Source of the DNA: Trichococcus paludicola
GTDB taxonomy: Bacteria > Bacillota > Bacilli > Lactobacillales > Aerococcaceae
Length of the DNA stretch: 64,000 bases
Direction: 5' to 3'
NCBI RefSeq assembly: GCF_003052295.1
Contig: NZ_QBLC01000002.1
Location: 372,001-436,000 of the forward strand
The notes below the pieces were generated by a model, which saw only the letters and a program-made list of their open reading frames with translations, made no database searches and was not told the DNA's origin. Shown in pieces: positions 1 to 10,507 of this stretch. The first letter of the stretch is position 1; each line of letters starts with the position of its first letter. A program made the translations under genes and the position numbers.

Positions 1-5
1 CCTCG

Positions 6-1175
6 CTAGTCCAATTCATCCAAAAAGCTGCGGCCGTTTTGAGTAGCGGCCACTCGAAAATTATCGGATACAGTTGCGCCGATATCCGCAAACTTGCCCT
101 GATCCATCTTACCGCGGCCCGCCATTTTTTTCGAATAGGCCAATAATGGAACATATTCACGCGTATGATCTGTCCCCGGGAAAGTTGGATCATTCCCGTG
201 ATCTGCAGTGATCAACAACAAATCATCATCCGCTAGAGCAGCCAATATTTCAGGGATGCGCGCATCAAAGTCTTCGATTGCCTCAGCATACCCTTTCACA
301 TCCCGGCGGTGTCCGAACAGCGCATCGAAATCGACCAAGTTCAAGAAGCTTAAACCCCGAAAATCTTTTTCCATGATAGTCAACAACTGGTCGACACCGT
401 CCATATTGCTCTTAGTGCGCACATATTCCGTTATGCCCTGGCCATTATAGATGTCATTGATTTTGCCGATTGCGATGACAGCGTAGCCGCCTTCCTTCAG
501 ATGATCCAACGTTGTTTGCCCGAATGGGTCCAAGGCGTAATCGTGCCGATTGCTTGTGCGGGTAAAATGGCCCGGAGTCCCGAGATACGGTCTGGCGATG
601 ATCCGCCCAATCATATAGGGGTCCTCCAAAGTGATTTCCCTGACATATTCGCAGATCGCGTACAATTCTTCAAGCGGAATGATCTCTTCGTGCGCAGCAA
701 TCTGCAGCACCGGATCCGCCGATGTGTAGACGATCAGATCACCGGTCTTCATTTGGTGCTCACCGAACTCATCCAGGATTTCAGTCCCGCTTGCCGGCTT
801 GTTTCCGATAATTTTGCGGCCTGTATGATTTTCGATTTTTTCAATCAAATCCTGCGGGAAACCTTCAGGAAAAACGCGGAATGGCGATTGGATGTTCAGC
901 CCCATGATTTCCCAATGGCCTGTCATCGTATCTTTCCCGACGGACTGCTCCTCGAGTTTCGTGTAGTAGCCGATGGATGCGCTGTCCGGCTTGACGCCGC
1001 TCAATTCGCGGATATTGCCCAAACCCAACTTTTCCAGATTAGGAATGTTCAGCCCGGCGACTTCAGCGATATGCCCAAGCGTATCCGAGCCGACATCTCC
1101 GAATTTGTCTGCATCAGCTGCTTCGCCAATGCCGACTGAATCCATCACGATCAAATGGATGCGATTAAATTTCAT
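6..1175 (-). CDS. deoB: Phosphopentomutase
   Basis: Interconverts ribose or deoxyribose 1-phosphate and 5-phosphate in cytosolic nucleoside salvage. The 389-residue length is typical for the family. The alkaline-phosphatase-superfamily metal site is visible: Asp12 in '[10 protein letters not shown]' at the N-terminus and '[19 protein letters not shown]' near the C-terminus. The '[10 protein letters not shown]' segment holds the probable phosphorylated Thr. The ATG has a strong GGAGG about 8 nt upstream. It follows xerD by about 45 nt on the same strand, matching the Bacillus fur-xerD-drm order, so it is probably the last visible gene of that operon. Any downstream partner such as a purine nucleoside phosphorylase would lie outside the window. 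Confidence 0.96.
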   Translation of the reverse strand: MKFNRIHLIVMDSVGIGEAADADKFGDVGSDTLGHIAEVAGLNIPNLEKLGLGNIRELSGVKPDSASIGYYTKLEEQSVGKDTMTGHWEIMGLNIQSPFRVFPEGFPQDLIEKIENHTGRKIIGNKPASGTEILDEFGEHQMKTGDLIVYTSADPVLQIAAHEEIIPLEELYAICEYVREITLEDPYMIGRIIARPYLGTPGHFTRTSNRHDYALDPFGQTTLDHLKEGGYAVIAIGKINDIYNGQGITEYVRTKSNMDGVDQLLTIMEKDFRGLSFLNLVDFDALFGHRRDVKGYAEAIEDFDARIPEILAALADDDLLLITADHGNDPTFPGTDHTREYVPLLAYSKKMAGRGKMDQGKFADIGATVSDNFRVAATQNGRSFLDELD

Positions 1176-1220
1176 GATTCTATTCCTCCCTTATCCTCAG
1201 CGGACTTGAGCTGTTGCGCT

Positions 1221-2111
1221 TCAAGCGCGCGGATGATACTTTTGATAGATTTCTGCCATTCTTTCTGTTGTGATGTGCGTATAAATCTGAGTTGTTGAAA
1301 TATCAGCATGCCCCAACAGTTCCTGCACAATCCGCAGATCCGCTCCGTTTTCAAGAATATGCGTTGCAAAGGAATGGCGCAACATATGCGGCGATACATT
1401 TTTTTGAATGCCGGCATCCCGCACAGTTTGCTTCAGATTTTTCCAGATCCCTTGGCGGGTGAACCCATTGCCATGGAAATTCAGGAACAGGAAGGCCGTT
1501 TCTTTCCTCCCATGCGCCAAAGCTGGCCGACTGTCCGACAAGTATTCCGAAATCCAGAAGGCGGCTTCCTCCCCCAAAGGCACGATTCTTTCTTTATCGC
1601 CTTTACCGATTGTTTGGATGAACCCGATATCCAGATGGATTTCACTCATCGTGATGTGGATGAGTTCACTGACGCGAAGACCGGTGGCATACAACAATTC
1701 TAATATGGCGCGATCCCTTAGTCCCAGGACAGTTTTGACATCCGGTGCAGCCATCAAGCGTTCAATTTCAGCCATCGAAAGCACTTTCGGCAACTTTTGT
1801 TGTTTTTTTGGCAGCTGAATGGTGACCATCGGATCATTTTCGATCAATCCTTCTTGCTTTAAGTATTGATGGAATCTCCGGAGACTGGTGATCATCCTTC
1901 CGATTGAGGCTGTCGCTAATTTTTCTTCATTCAAAAATTGAAGATACAAAAGCACGTCCGGTTTGGTCGCATCCCCGAATGCATGAATAGCATTCTTTTC
2001 CAGAAATTGACTGTATTTTCTGAGGTCTCGCAGATAACTGATGATTGTGTTATCGGACAACCCTCGCTCGATCCTCAAATAACGCCCATATTCATTGATT
2101 TCTTCTTCCAT
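1221..2111 (-). CDS. xerD: Site-specific tyrosine recombinase XerD
   Basis: Tyrosine recombinase that, with a XerC or XerS partner, resolves chromosome dimers at dif near the FtsK-marked septum. The N-terminal SAM-like core-binding domain begins 'YGRYLRIERGLSDNTI'. The catalytic domain has Arg in 'ATGLRVSEL', a beta-hairpin Lys in 'GKGDKERIVPL', 'HMLRHSFATH' and a C-terminal 'TTQIYTH' with the nucleophilic Tyr. I set the start at the ATG that aligns with family N-termini (296 aa). Another in-frame ATG at 2129 would add six residues, and neither has a clean Shine-Dalgarno. It lies between fur and deoB with short gaps, so co-transcription is likely. Confidence 0.93.
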   Translation of the reverse strand: MEEEINEYGRYLRIERGLSDNTIISYLRDLRKYSQFLEKNAIHAFGDATKPDVLLYLQFLNEEKLATASIGRMITSLRRFHQYLKQEGLIENDPMVTIQLPKKQQKLPKVLSMAEIERLMAAPDVKTVLGLRDRAILELLYATGLRVSELIHITMSEIHLDIGFIQTIGKGDKERIVPLGEEAAFWISEYLSDSRPALAHGRKETAFLFLNFHGNGFTRQGIWKNLKQTVRDAGIQKNVSPHMLRHSFATHILENGADLRIVQELLGHADISTTQIYTHITTERMAEIYQKYHPRA

Positions 2112-2139
2112 GTCGGTAACCCATTTCATCCTTTTGAGG

Positions 2140-2595
2140 CTATTTATTCCTCAGTTTTTGTTGGCATTCGCGGCAGATGCCATGAAAAGTCAAGCGATGG
2201 TCTTTTACCACGAATTGATAGCGGGATTCGACATCTTTTTCGACCTCACCTAACAAATCTTCGTGTATTTCCTCAATGTTGCCGCATTCGATGCACAAAA
2301 GATGATGATGGAAATGCTCATTGCTGGTTCTTCTTAAATCGTATCGAGATAACCCATCTTCAAAGACTACTTTGTACGTGATGTTCAATTCGGTCAAGAT
2401 TTCCAATGTACGATAGACCGTCGCAAGGCCGATATCAGGATGTTTAAGCCGCAACAGCAGGAAAATTTCCTCCGCACTGAGATGCTCTTTTTCCTTTTCC
2501 AGCAGCACGCCGACAGTCGCTTCCCGTTGTGGAGTGAGCTTGAATCCTGCCTCTTGCAATTGTTTTTTGATGGTGTTTAATGACAATTCCGTCAC
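2140..2595 (-). CDS. fur: Fur-family ferric uptake regulator
   Basis: Metal-dependent transcriptional repressor of iron acquisition genes. The N-terminal winged helix contains 'KLTPQREATVGVLLE' and the recognition segment 'IGLATVYRTLEIL'. The dimerisation domain has the His-rich site 'EHFHHHLLC', the first 'CIEC' zinc knuckle and a C-terminal 'CREC' knuckle, all typical of Fur rather than Zur. The wording is close to Bacillus Fur as I recall it. Translation starts at a GTG preceded by AAAGGAG about 10 nt upstream. It is 33 nt downstream of cvfB and just upstream of xerD, as in Bacillus (fur-xerD-drm). PerR is the main alternative, but the sequence around the His cluster favours Fur. Confidence 0.92.
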   Translation of the reverse strand: MTELSLNTIKKQLQEAGFKLTPQREATVGVLLEKEKEHLSAEEIFLLLRLKHPDIGLATVYRTLEILTELNITYKVVFEDGLSRYDLRRTSNEHFHHHLLCIECGNIEEIHEDLLGEVEKDVESRYQFVVKDHRLTFHGICRECQQKLRNK

Positions 2596-2628
2596 TGCTG
2601 TCGGCTCCTTTGAGGACAGGCTGAATAC

Positions 2629-3495
2629 CTAATCCTTTTTGATTAATTTTGTGTGTCCATCTTCTTGGATGATCAATCTGGCTTTCAACAAATGGCCCAA
2701 CGCTCTTTTGAACTGCGCTTTGCTGATGCCAAAGTATTCTTTGATTGCTTCAGGATCACTCTTGTCCCAATAAGGCAAACTGTGCGTGGGACTCTGCTCC
2801 AACAATACCAAAATCATGGCTGCATCTTCACTGATAGCTTCATGCGCACGCGGTTTCAGGGATAGATTCAGCATGCCGTGTTGACTGATGCCGACGACTC
2901 GCCCGCTGACGACTTCGCCCAAGCGCGGTTCAATCTCCCGCTCGGATGGGTGAATGAATCCGATATAATCATCATCCGTTAAAATAAACGTTCCCACTAA
3001 TTTCAAACGGAAGACGGTTCCGGTAATGTCTTTGTTTTTCAATTCTTCCCCCGGAGTACGGGAAATGGAACGGAATACCGGTTCGTCGGCGATGATGCCC
3101 CACAGACGATCTTTGCTGTCCTGTTCAAGGGCGATCAGAAGTCGGTCTCCCTTTTTCGGCCATAGCGATTTGATATCGGGCAAATTATCCAAAGAAACTA
3201 CAATTTCTTTGTCATCTAGACCAATGTCCACAAATACGCCCAAATCTTTCCGGACAGCTACAACTGTTCCCCAACCATACTGTCCTACTTGGCTAGCCGG
3301 TTCCTTTAAGGTCATGCGTAGTTGCTTGTTCATTCCTTCGTAGACAAATCCTTTGACAGTGTCACCTAATTGCAATGCCGTTTCTGACTCTTCTTTATCC
3401 AATCTGTAGGTGATGCCGTCTTTCTGAACGAAGACACTTTTCTCGTTCTCGTCCACGATCACACCTGTAATGATTGTACCCAGTACTTTACTCAT
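2629..3495 (-). CDS. cvfB: CvfB/YitL-family S1 RNA-binding protein
   Basis: Cytosolic RNA-binding protein of the CvfB (conserved virulence factor B) family, known in staphylococci as a post-transcriptional regulator. About 288 residues. S1-like OB folds are recognisable at 'GTIITGVIVDENEKSVFV', 'GWGTVVAVRKDLGVFVDIG' and 'EVVSGRVVGISQHGMLNLSL', and a C-terminal winged helix includes 'IKEYFGISKAQFKRALGHLL'. The chosen ATG (MSKVLG) has GGAGGA 6 nt upstream. A further in-frame start would add 17 unlikely residues. A promoter with an extended -10 lies just upstream. It is probably the first gene of the cvfB-fur-xerD-deoB unit. Confidence 0.88.
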   Translation of the reverse strand: MSKVLGTIITGVIVDENEKSVFVQKDGITYRLDKEESETALQLGDTVKGFVYEGMNKQLRMTLKEPASQVGQYGWGTVVAVRKDLGVFVDIGLDDKEIVVSLDNLPDIKSLWPKKGDRLLIALEQDSKDRLWGIIADEPVFRSISRTPGEELKNKDITGTVFRLKLVGTFILTDDDYIGFIHPSEREIEPRLGEVVSGRVVGISQHGMLNLSLKPRAHEAISEDAAMILVLLEQSPTHSLPYWDKSDPEAIKEYFGISKAQFKRALGHLLKARLIIQEDGHTKLIKKD

Positions 3496-3536
3496 ATTTT
3501 TCCTCCAGACGGTCTTTCCGTCGCTGTATTTCTTCC

Positions 3537-3565
3537 ATTTTATCATATCACAAAATGATTTCCAA
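3537..3565 (-). promoter_or_regulatory. Sigma-A promoter for cvfB operon
   Basis: On the minus strand: TTGGAA, a 17-nt spacer, then TGaTAAAAT (extended -10). It lies about 40 nt upstream of the cvfB start and downstream of the pyk terminator-like hairpin. Confidence 0.6.
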
Positions 3566-3624
3566 AGCGTCGTTGTTATGCGCTTGTTATATTTGTGATA
3601 TTTCTGTTATTAAGCAAAGCAAAT

Positions 3625-3650
3625 GGGTCCGAGACTCTCGTCCCAGACCC
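3625..3650 (-). terminator. Hairpin after pyk
   Basis: An 11-bp stem with two G-U pairs on the minus-strand RNA and a 4-nt loop, about 27 nt after the pyk stop. The 3' side is only moderately T-rich, so this is a probable but not textbook intrinsic terminator. Confidence 0.5.
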
Positions 3651-3676
3651 ACAGATGCTTTCTAATTTAGTTAAGC

Positions 3677-5434
3677 TTAGATGGTAGTTGTTGCACCACG
3701 GTAGATGATGCCGCGACGTGAATCGATTGTGATCAATTCGTTGTCTTGCACTAATGTAGTCGCATTTTCTGCTCCTACGATTACTGGAATGCCGCTTGCG
3801 ATTCCGACAACAGCAGCATGACTAGTCAAGCCGCCAGCTTCAACGATTACTGCTGCAGCTTTCTCAAATGCAGGCGTGTAGTCTTTATCAGAGTTCTTCA
3901 ACACTAAGATGCAGTCCTGTGTCACTTTAGCGATTGCTTCTTCAGCTGAAAGAGCCACAACAGCTTTACCGATGACAGATTTGTCGCCGATACCTTGGCC
4001 GGAAGTCAATTTTGTTCCGATCAATTGAATCTTCATCAAGTTGGTAGTACCACGTTCGCCTACTGGTACGCCGGCAGTGATGATGATCAAGTCGCCTTCT
4101 TTAGCGAAGTTTTCTTCTTTGGCAACTTTTGCAGCCAATTCCATCATTTCATCAGTTGAATCCGGTTTTTCGGTAACGAACGGATACACACCCCATGAAA
4201 GGGCCAATCCACGTCTTTGACGTTCCGAGAAAGTGATTGCAACGATGTGTGATTTCGGACGGTATTTAGAGATCATGCGCGCTGTATGTCCAGACTCGGT
4301 AGCGGCAACGATAGTTTGAATGTTAAGGTTGCGTGCAGTATGCCCAACTGATTGACCGATTGCTTCAGCCATATCCGTGTTGCTGTATGCTTTCAAAGCA
4401 AATGCATCTTGTCCAACGATCGCTTCTTCCGTGCGGATAGCGATTGTAGCCATTGTCGTAACTGCTTCAACCGGGTAATCACCAGCAGCTGTTTCTCCGG
4501 ATAGCATAACTGCATCCGTTCCGTCGAAGATAGCGTTGGCAACGTCTCCTGCTTCAGCACGTGTAGGACGTGGGTTGCGTTGCATAGAATCCAGCATTTG
4601 AGTTGCTGTAATGACTGGTTTGCCTAAAGCGTTACATTTTTTGATCAACATTTTTTGTGCGATAGGAACTTCTTCAGTAGGGATTTCTACTCCTAAGTCA
4701 CCACGGGCAACCATCAAACCTTGAGAAACTTTCAAGATTTCATCGATGTTATCAAGACCTTCTTGGTTCTCGATTTTAGGGATGATTTGGATGTGGGTTG
4801 CGTTATGTTTTTCCAAAATTTCCGTGATAGCCAATACATCACTTGCGCGACGCACGAAGCTTGCTGCGATGAAATCGACGTCATTTTCGATACCGAAGAT
4901 GATATCGTCAGCATCTTTCTGTGTAAGACCAGGGAAGTTTGTTTTGATACCAGGTAGATTAACGCCTTTTTTGTTTTTCAAGATGCCTGAGTTTTTGATC
5001 AAAGTTACAATTTCATTGTTCTCTTTGTCAAGTTCAGTCACTTCAAGGTCAATCAAGCCGTCATCCAATAGGATGTGGTTTCCGACAACAACATCGTTGA
5101 TCAATTCTGGATAAGTGATAGAGAATTTATCCTTCGTGCCTTCAACTTCTGTCATAGAGATTCTTACTGTTTCGCCGGTGATCAACGACACGATGCCGTC
5201 TCTCATGTTGTTAGTACGGATTTCCGGACCTTTTGTATCCAATAAGATGGCGCACATTTTGCCTGTGATTTTTGATGCTTCGCGGATGTTGACGATACGA
5301 GCGCCATGCTCTTCAAAGTCTCCGTGTGAGAAGTTCAAGCGGGCAACGTTCATACCGGCATTCATCAATTTAACAAGTGTTTCTACAGATTCACTTGCAG
5401 GCCCGATCGTACATACAATTTTTGTCTTTTTCAT
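3677..5434 (-). CDS. pyk: Pyruvate kinase with C-terminal PEP-utiliser domain
   Basis: Last ATP-yielding step of glycolysis (PEP + ADP to pyruvate + ATP). The 585-residue product has the full barrel with '[10 protein letters not shown]' at the N-terminus, '[12 protein letters not shown]' and the '[18 protein letters not shown]' region. It also carries the extra C-terminal phosphohistidine-like domain with '[11 protein letters not shown]' found in Bacillus-type pyruvate kinases. I chose the ATG that gives MKKTKIV, with GAGGTG about 10 nt upstream. It lies 51 nt downstream of pfkA, so the two form the common pfkA-pyk operon. The His in TSHA is kept, but whether that domain has any phosphotransfer role here is unknown. 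Confidence 0.97.
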   Translation of the reverse strand: MKKTKIVCTIGPASESVETLVKLMNAGMNVARLNFSHGDFEEHGARIVNIREASKITGKMCAILLDTKGPEIRTNNMRDGIVSLITGETVRISMTEVEGTKDKFSITYPELINDVVVGNHILLDDGLIDLEVTELDKENNEIVTLIKNSGILKNKKGVNLPGIKTNFPGLTQKDADDIIFGIENDVDFIAASFVRRASDVLAITEILEKHNATHIQIIPKIENQEGLDNIDEILKVSQGLMVARGDLGVEIPTEEVPIAQKMLIKKCNALGKPVITATQMLDSMQRNPRPTRAEAGDVANAIFDGTDAVMLSGETAAGDYPVEAVTTMATIAIRTEEAIVGQDAFALKAYSNTDMAEAIGQSVGHTARNLNIQTIVAATESGHTARMISKYRPKSHIVAITFSERQRRGLALSWGVYPFVTEKPDSTDEMMELAAKVAKEENFAKEGDLIIITAGVPVGERGTTNLMKIQLIGTKLTSGQGIGDKSVIGKAVVALSAEEAIAKVTQDCILVLKNSDKDYTPAFEKAAAVIVEAGGLTSHAAVVGIASGIPVIVGAENATTLVQDNELITIDSRRGIIYRGATTTI

Positions 5435-5485
5435 AGAAAATAAGCACCTCATTTTATATTTTGTAAAACGTAAGTCAACTTTTCG

Positions 5486-6770
<1,285 letters not shown>

Positions 6771-9700
6771 TCATTTGACGGCAATGTTTCCATTTCCAAA
6801 AATAGCCTGCAGTGCTTCCAGCAGATCTGGAGAAATCGCCACCCAGTTTTCAGCTGTTAAGCGCATCGTTTGTTTTGTGGCTTCGTTGTAAAGGATCACA
6901 GGATGGTCCCCCGCTTGATTGTTCAGTATCCGATACATTTGCGCGAACAATTCAGGCGTGTTGTTTTCCGCCGTCAAACGGATGAAGACATTCTCCTTTT
7001 TTTGACCCATCATTTCCTGATAGGCTTCGGCATCCCAGATGTGCGTGACCAAAAAATTCGTTTTTTCGGCTTGTTTTGATCGCTCCAGCTTGCCTTCAAC
7101 AACAAGCAACTGGTTTGCCTTCAGCAGTTTCATGAACCGGATATAGTACTCGGGGAAAATCGTGACACTGATTTCGCCGGTACTGTCTGTCATGTTTGCG
7201 AATGCCATTGGGTCACCCTTCTTTGTCTGGATTCTTCGGATATCTTTGATCAATCCCATCGTGCGCATTTTTTTGTCGTAGACAAGCTCGGTGACGTACA
7301 CAACTGCACCATTATTGTACAATTTGCCGAATTGGTCGATCGGATGCCCTTTCAAAGAATGGCCCAGTGCCGCTTCCTCCAAATCCAGCAGTTCCAACAA
7401 GGGAAGTTCTTCCGTTTCGACATATTTCGGTTCCAGTATCGAAAAGAGATCGACGTTGTTTCCGCTGTAATCGATGCTGTTCAGCATACCCGGCAGCGAC
7501 TCCAACAGCGTCGCGCGCGAATGCCCGAAACTGTCGAACGCTCCGCTATAGATGAGCGGTGCGATGTTTTCGTTCTTCAGCCACTTCGGATGGATCCTTC
7601 TCAAAAATTGAACGAAATCCTTGTAGTGCCCGTGACCTTGGCGTTCTTTGATGATCTCCTGGATGAAATCGCGTCTGAGGCCTTTGATCCCGCCCAAGCC
7701 GAATTGGATCGTCTGCTGTTGCAGCGCAAACCTCCAGTTGCTTGTGTTGATGTCCGGATAGGAAATGCTGATGTTGCGCCTTTTCAGTTCGATGAAATAC
7801 TCCCTCATTTTATCCGAGTGCTGGTTGACGGAATTCAGCAACGCGGCGAAAAATGCTTCTGGAAAGTGCGCCTTCATGTAGGCAAGTTGGTAGGCTATGA
7901 AAGAATAGGCTACCGAATGCGAACGGTTGAAACCGTAATTGGCGAAGCGCTCGATATAGTCATAGACTTGCTCGGCCGTCTGATTGGAATAGCCTTGTTG
8001 CAGCGAGCCTTCAATAAAGTGTTTTCTTTCTTCATCGATGGCGGATTTTTGTTTTTTGCCTATCGCTCTTCTGAGGATATCCGCTTCCCCCAGGCTGAAG
8101 CCAGCCATCCGGGAAGCCACCTGCATGACCTGTTCCTGATAGACCATTACCCCGTAGGTTACCTCAAGGATCGATTTCAGATCGGGATGGAGATAATCGA
8201 TTTCGGCCAACCCTTTTTTCCGCGAAATGAAGAGGTCTATCTGTTCCATCGGACCCGGTCGGTAAAGCGCGTTGACGGCGGCAATATCTTCGATCGATTC
8301 CGGACCGAGCTTGCGCAATACATTTTTTATACCAGGGGATTCAAACTGGAACACCCCATTCGTGTCCGCTCTTCGGAATATATCGAGCGTCCGATCATCA
8401 TCCATCGGTATTTCCCAAATGTTGATGCTCTCTTTGTGGTCATCGCTGGCCAACTGCACCGCATCGTTCAGTATCGTCAGATTTTTCAGCCCCAGGAAGT
8501 CCATTTTGAGCAGGCCGATTTCTTCGATGTTCCCCATCGTGTACTGCGTCAGATACAGATCGCTGTTTTTCTTCTGCAACGGCACAATGTCCCTTAACGG
8601 ATTGTCGCTGATGACGACGCCCGCCGCATGAGTGGAAACATGCCGGGGAACGCCTTCGATTTTTTCGGCAGTCTCATACAAAAGACGATTCACATCGTTC
8701 GTACTGATCAGTTTCTGCAATTCTTTTGATTTCTGCTTTGCCTCTGCCAGACTGATGCCTAATTGATTCGGAATCGCATTCGACCAGGCTTGCGCCTCCG
8801 CTACAGTAAGGCCGAATACTCTGGCAGTATCCCGCAAAGACATTTTGGCGGCCAGCGTCCCAAATGTGGCTATCTGGGCGACATGGTCCGAACCGTATTT
8901 GTCCCTGACATAATGCAGAATGTCGTCCCTTCGGTTGTCCGGGAAATCCAAATCAATATCCGGCAGGTTGTAGCGTTCCTTGTTCAAAAAACGCTCAAAC
9001 AAAAGATTGTATTTGATGGGATCGACATGGGTGATGCGTAGGACGTATGACACGAGTGAACCGGCGGCAGATCCCCGACCGGCTCCCGGCATGATCTTCG
9101 CTTTTCGGGCATACGCCATCACATCCCAAACGATAAGGAAGTAATCATCAAAGCCCATTTCGTGGATGACTTCCAATTCGTACGCCAAGCGTTTTTCATA
9201 CTCTGCTTCAGGAGTGGTGACCCGCTGACGCAGCCCTTCTTCACACAGCCTTCTGAGGTATGCCTGCGGTGTCGTCCCGGCAGGCAGCGGATAACGCGGC
9301 AACAGCGACTGATGCAACGGCAAATCGATTTCAATTTCGTCCGCAATTTTCTGGGTTGTTTCAGCCGATTCCAGCAAGCCAGCTTCCCGAAACTTCCTTT
9401 CGATTTCTTCGCAGGACGGCAAGTAATACGTGCCATCCAAAGCTTCCGATTGCAGATCCACTTTCTCATTCGCTTCAATCGCCTTCAGGACACGACAACT
9501 AAAATTGTCGCTCGGTTCCAAGTATCTGACATCATGCATAGCTGTAGTCGGAATATTTGTTGCCTGCGATAAACGCTTCAATTGCGGAATGATCGGTTTC
9601 ATTTTCTCGTGGAGCTGAACACCTAAATAAAAATTGCCGTGGGTGAAGATTTTTTTCCATGCCAAACTGGCTGCTTTGGCGTTTTCCTGATCATTTCCGT

Positions 9701-10109
9701 TCAAAAAACTTTCGATTTCACCCTTTTCTCCGGGCGTGATCGCGATGATGCGGCTTGAATCATCCTCCAAAAGGGAAAGTAATTCCTTATCCGGAACATC
9801 CTGATTCCTGACCGTCGACAAAGCCATCAACTTTTTGTAGCCTTCAAAATCCTTTGCCAATAGGACCAAAGGAAAGGTGCGATCTTTACTGATGATTCCG
9901 GGCAAATCCAGTTGGATTCCCAGAATGGGTTGGATAGCATATTTTTTGCAAAGTTTGAAGAAGTCGACTTGACCATAAAGGACATTTTGGTCCGTCAATG
10001 CGATGGCCTGATAGCCTTTTGCCTTGGCGCTGCGCACCAAATCGTCTATTCGGCTAGTCGTCTGCAAAAGAGAATAGGCACTGATGACCTGCAAATGCAC
10101 AAAAGACAT
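6771..10109 (-). CDS. dnaE: DNA polymerase III subunit alpha, DnaE type
   Basis: Replicative/error-prone DnaE polymerase, which in Firmicutes works with PolC and extends RNA primers. It is 1112 aa. An N-terminal PHP domain (about 1-200) is followed by the polymerase core with 'GAGRGSAAGSLVSYVL', the metal-binding Asp pair in 'LPDIDLDFPDNRR', a helix-hairpin-helix region and a C-terminal OB fold. The usual His-x-His at the start of the PHP domain reads 'HLQVISAYSLL', so the second metal-binding His is lost and proofreading by this PHP is unlikely. The ATG has AAGGAGG 8 nt upstream. It is divergent from the DUF2929 gene and upstream of pfkA-pyk, as in related genomes. Confidence 0.96.
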   Translation of the reverse strand: MSFVHLQVISAYSLLQTTSRIDDLVRSAKAKGYQAIALTDQNVLYGQVDFFKLCKKYAIQPILGIQLDLPGIISKDRTFPLVLLAKDFEGYKKLMALSTVRNQDVPDKELLSLLEDDSSRIIAITPGEKGEIESFLNGNDQENAKAASLAWKKIFTHGNFYLGVQLHEKMKPIIPQLKRLSQATNIPTTAMHDVRYLEPSDNFSCRVLKAIEANEKVDLQSEALDGTYYLPSCEEIERKFREAGLLESAETTQKIADEIEIDLPLHQSLLPRYPLPAGTTPQAYLRRLCEEGLRQRVTTPEAEYEKRLAYELEVIHEMGFDDYFLIVWDVMAYARKAKIMPGAGRGSAAGSLVSYVLRITHVDPIKYNLLFERFLNKERYNLPDIDLDFPDNRRDDILHYVRDKYGSDHVAQIATFGTLAAKMSLRDTARVFGLTVAEAQAWSNAIPNQLGISLAEAKQKSKELQKLISTNDVNRLLYETAEKIEGVPRHVSTHAAGVVISDNPLRDIVPLQKKNSDLYLTQYTMGNIEEIGLLKMDFLGLKNLTILNDAVQLASDDHKESINIWEIPMDDDRTLDIFRRADTNGVFQFESPGIKNVLRKLGPESIEDIAAVNALYRPGPMEQIDLFISRKKGLAEIDYLHPDLKSILEVTYGVMVYQEQVMQVASRMAGFSLGEADILRRAIGKKQKSAIDEERKHFIEGSLQQGYSNQTAEQVYDYIERFANYGFNRSHSVAYSFIAYQLAYMKAHFPEAFFAALLNSVNQHSDKMREYFIELKRRNISISYPDINTSNWRFALQQQTIQFGLGGIKGLRRDFIQEIIKERQGHGHYKDFVQFLRRIHPKWLKNENIAPLIYSGAFDSFGHSRATLLESLPGMLNSIDYSGNNVDLFSILEPKYVETEELPLLELLDLEEAALGHSLKGHPIDQFGKLYNNGAVVYVTELVYDKKMRTMGLIKDIRRIQTKKGDPMAFANMTDSTGEISVTIFPEYYIRFMKLLKANQLLVVEGKLERSKQAEKTNFLVTHIWDAEAYQEMMGQKKENVFIRLTAENNTPELFAQMYRILNNQAGDHPVILYNEATKQTMRLTAENWVAISPDLLEALQAIFGNGNIAVK

Positions 10110-10142
10110 GTCTGAGACCTCCTTTTTCTAATCAATACTATC

Positions 10143-10171
10143 ATTATAGCGTACCCGTCCTAATCCAAGAA
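10143..10171 (-). promoter_or_regulatory. Promoter for dnaE
   Basis: Minus strand: TTCTTG, 17-nt spacer, consensus TATAAT. The -10 box is about 35 nt from the dnaE ATG. Confidence 0.65.
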
Positions 10172-10198
10172 GCGAAAAAGTCGTTGGGCAAGTAATGC

Positions 10199-10226
10199 TT
10201 GTCATCTCCAAAAAAAGTGATAAAAT
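10199..10226 (+). promoter_or_regulatory. Promoter for the DUF2929 gene
   Basis: Plus strand: TTGTCA, 16-nt spacer, TGaTAAAAT (extended -10), about 27 nt before the ATG at 10253. It is divergent from the dnaE promoter about 28 bp away. Confidence 0.65.
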
Positions 10227-10252
10227 GAATTTCGAGAAGAGGTGTAAACGAC

Positions 10253-10432
10253 ATGAAATATATTGCAATCATTTTTTGGGGATTTATCTTAGGGCAAGTA
10301 TCTGTTTATCTGGGCAGCGCCTTATCCGGCGGCAGCTATGACTTTATGATCGCAACCATGACGGGTATCTTTACCGCGCTGATCGTAGTTCTTGTTTCTG
10401 CGTTGATGCCGAAGACGGCCTCCCATAAATAA
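10253..10432 (+). CDS. DUF2929 small membrane protein (YjzD-like)
   Basis: A 59-residue protein beginning 'MKYIAIIFWGFILGQVSVYL' and containing 'GGSYDF'. This is the characteristic pattern of DUF2929 proteins, which have two predicted membrane helices (about 3-22 and 32-52) around a short Gly/Ser-rich turn. Function is unknown. The ORF has a good ribosome site (AGAAGAGGTG) and its own promoter, and ends just before a strong hairpin terminator, so it is very likely a real monocistronic gene. It is divergent from dnaE. The assignment rests on family resemblance of a short sequence. Confidence 0.82.
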   Translation: MKYIAIIFWGFILGQVSVYLGSALSGGSYDFMIATMTGIFTALIVVLVSALMPKTASHK

Positions 10433-10466
10433 CCGATAGTTCGCTTTAGACACGGCAGAGAAAACG

Positions 10467-10503
10467 AAAAAACCTTCAGGGATAAATTTCCTGAAGGTTT
10501 TTT
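10467..10503. terminator. Bidirectional terminator, DUF2929 gene / queA
   Basis: 14-bp perfect stem (arms 10467-10480 and 10490-10503), 9-nt loop. Each arm carries an A-run outside, so it gives a T-tract on either strand. It serves the convergent DUF2929 gene and queA. Confidence 0.85.
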
Positions 10504-10507
10504 CCAT

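Noticed and set aside
501-1139. 212-codon plus-strand frame opposite deoB
   Set aside because: Antisense to a complete phosphopentomutase gene, with no start signal or family resemblance.
7332-8597. 421-codon open frame on the plus strand inside dnaE
   Set aside because: Fully antisense to the conserved polymerase core, no ribosome site, no recognisable family; a shadow of dnaE codon usage.
10241-10256. Possible catabolite-response (cre) site at TGTAAACG before the DUF2929 gene
   Set aside because: Only the left half matches; the right half and symmetry are poor, and it overlaps the ribosome site and start.
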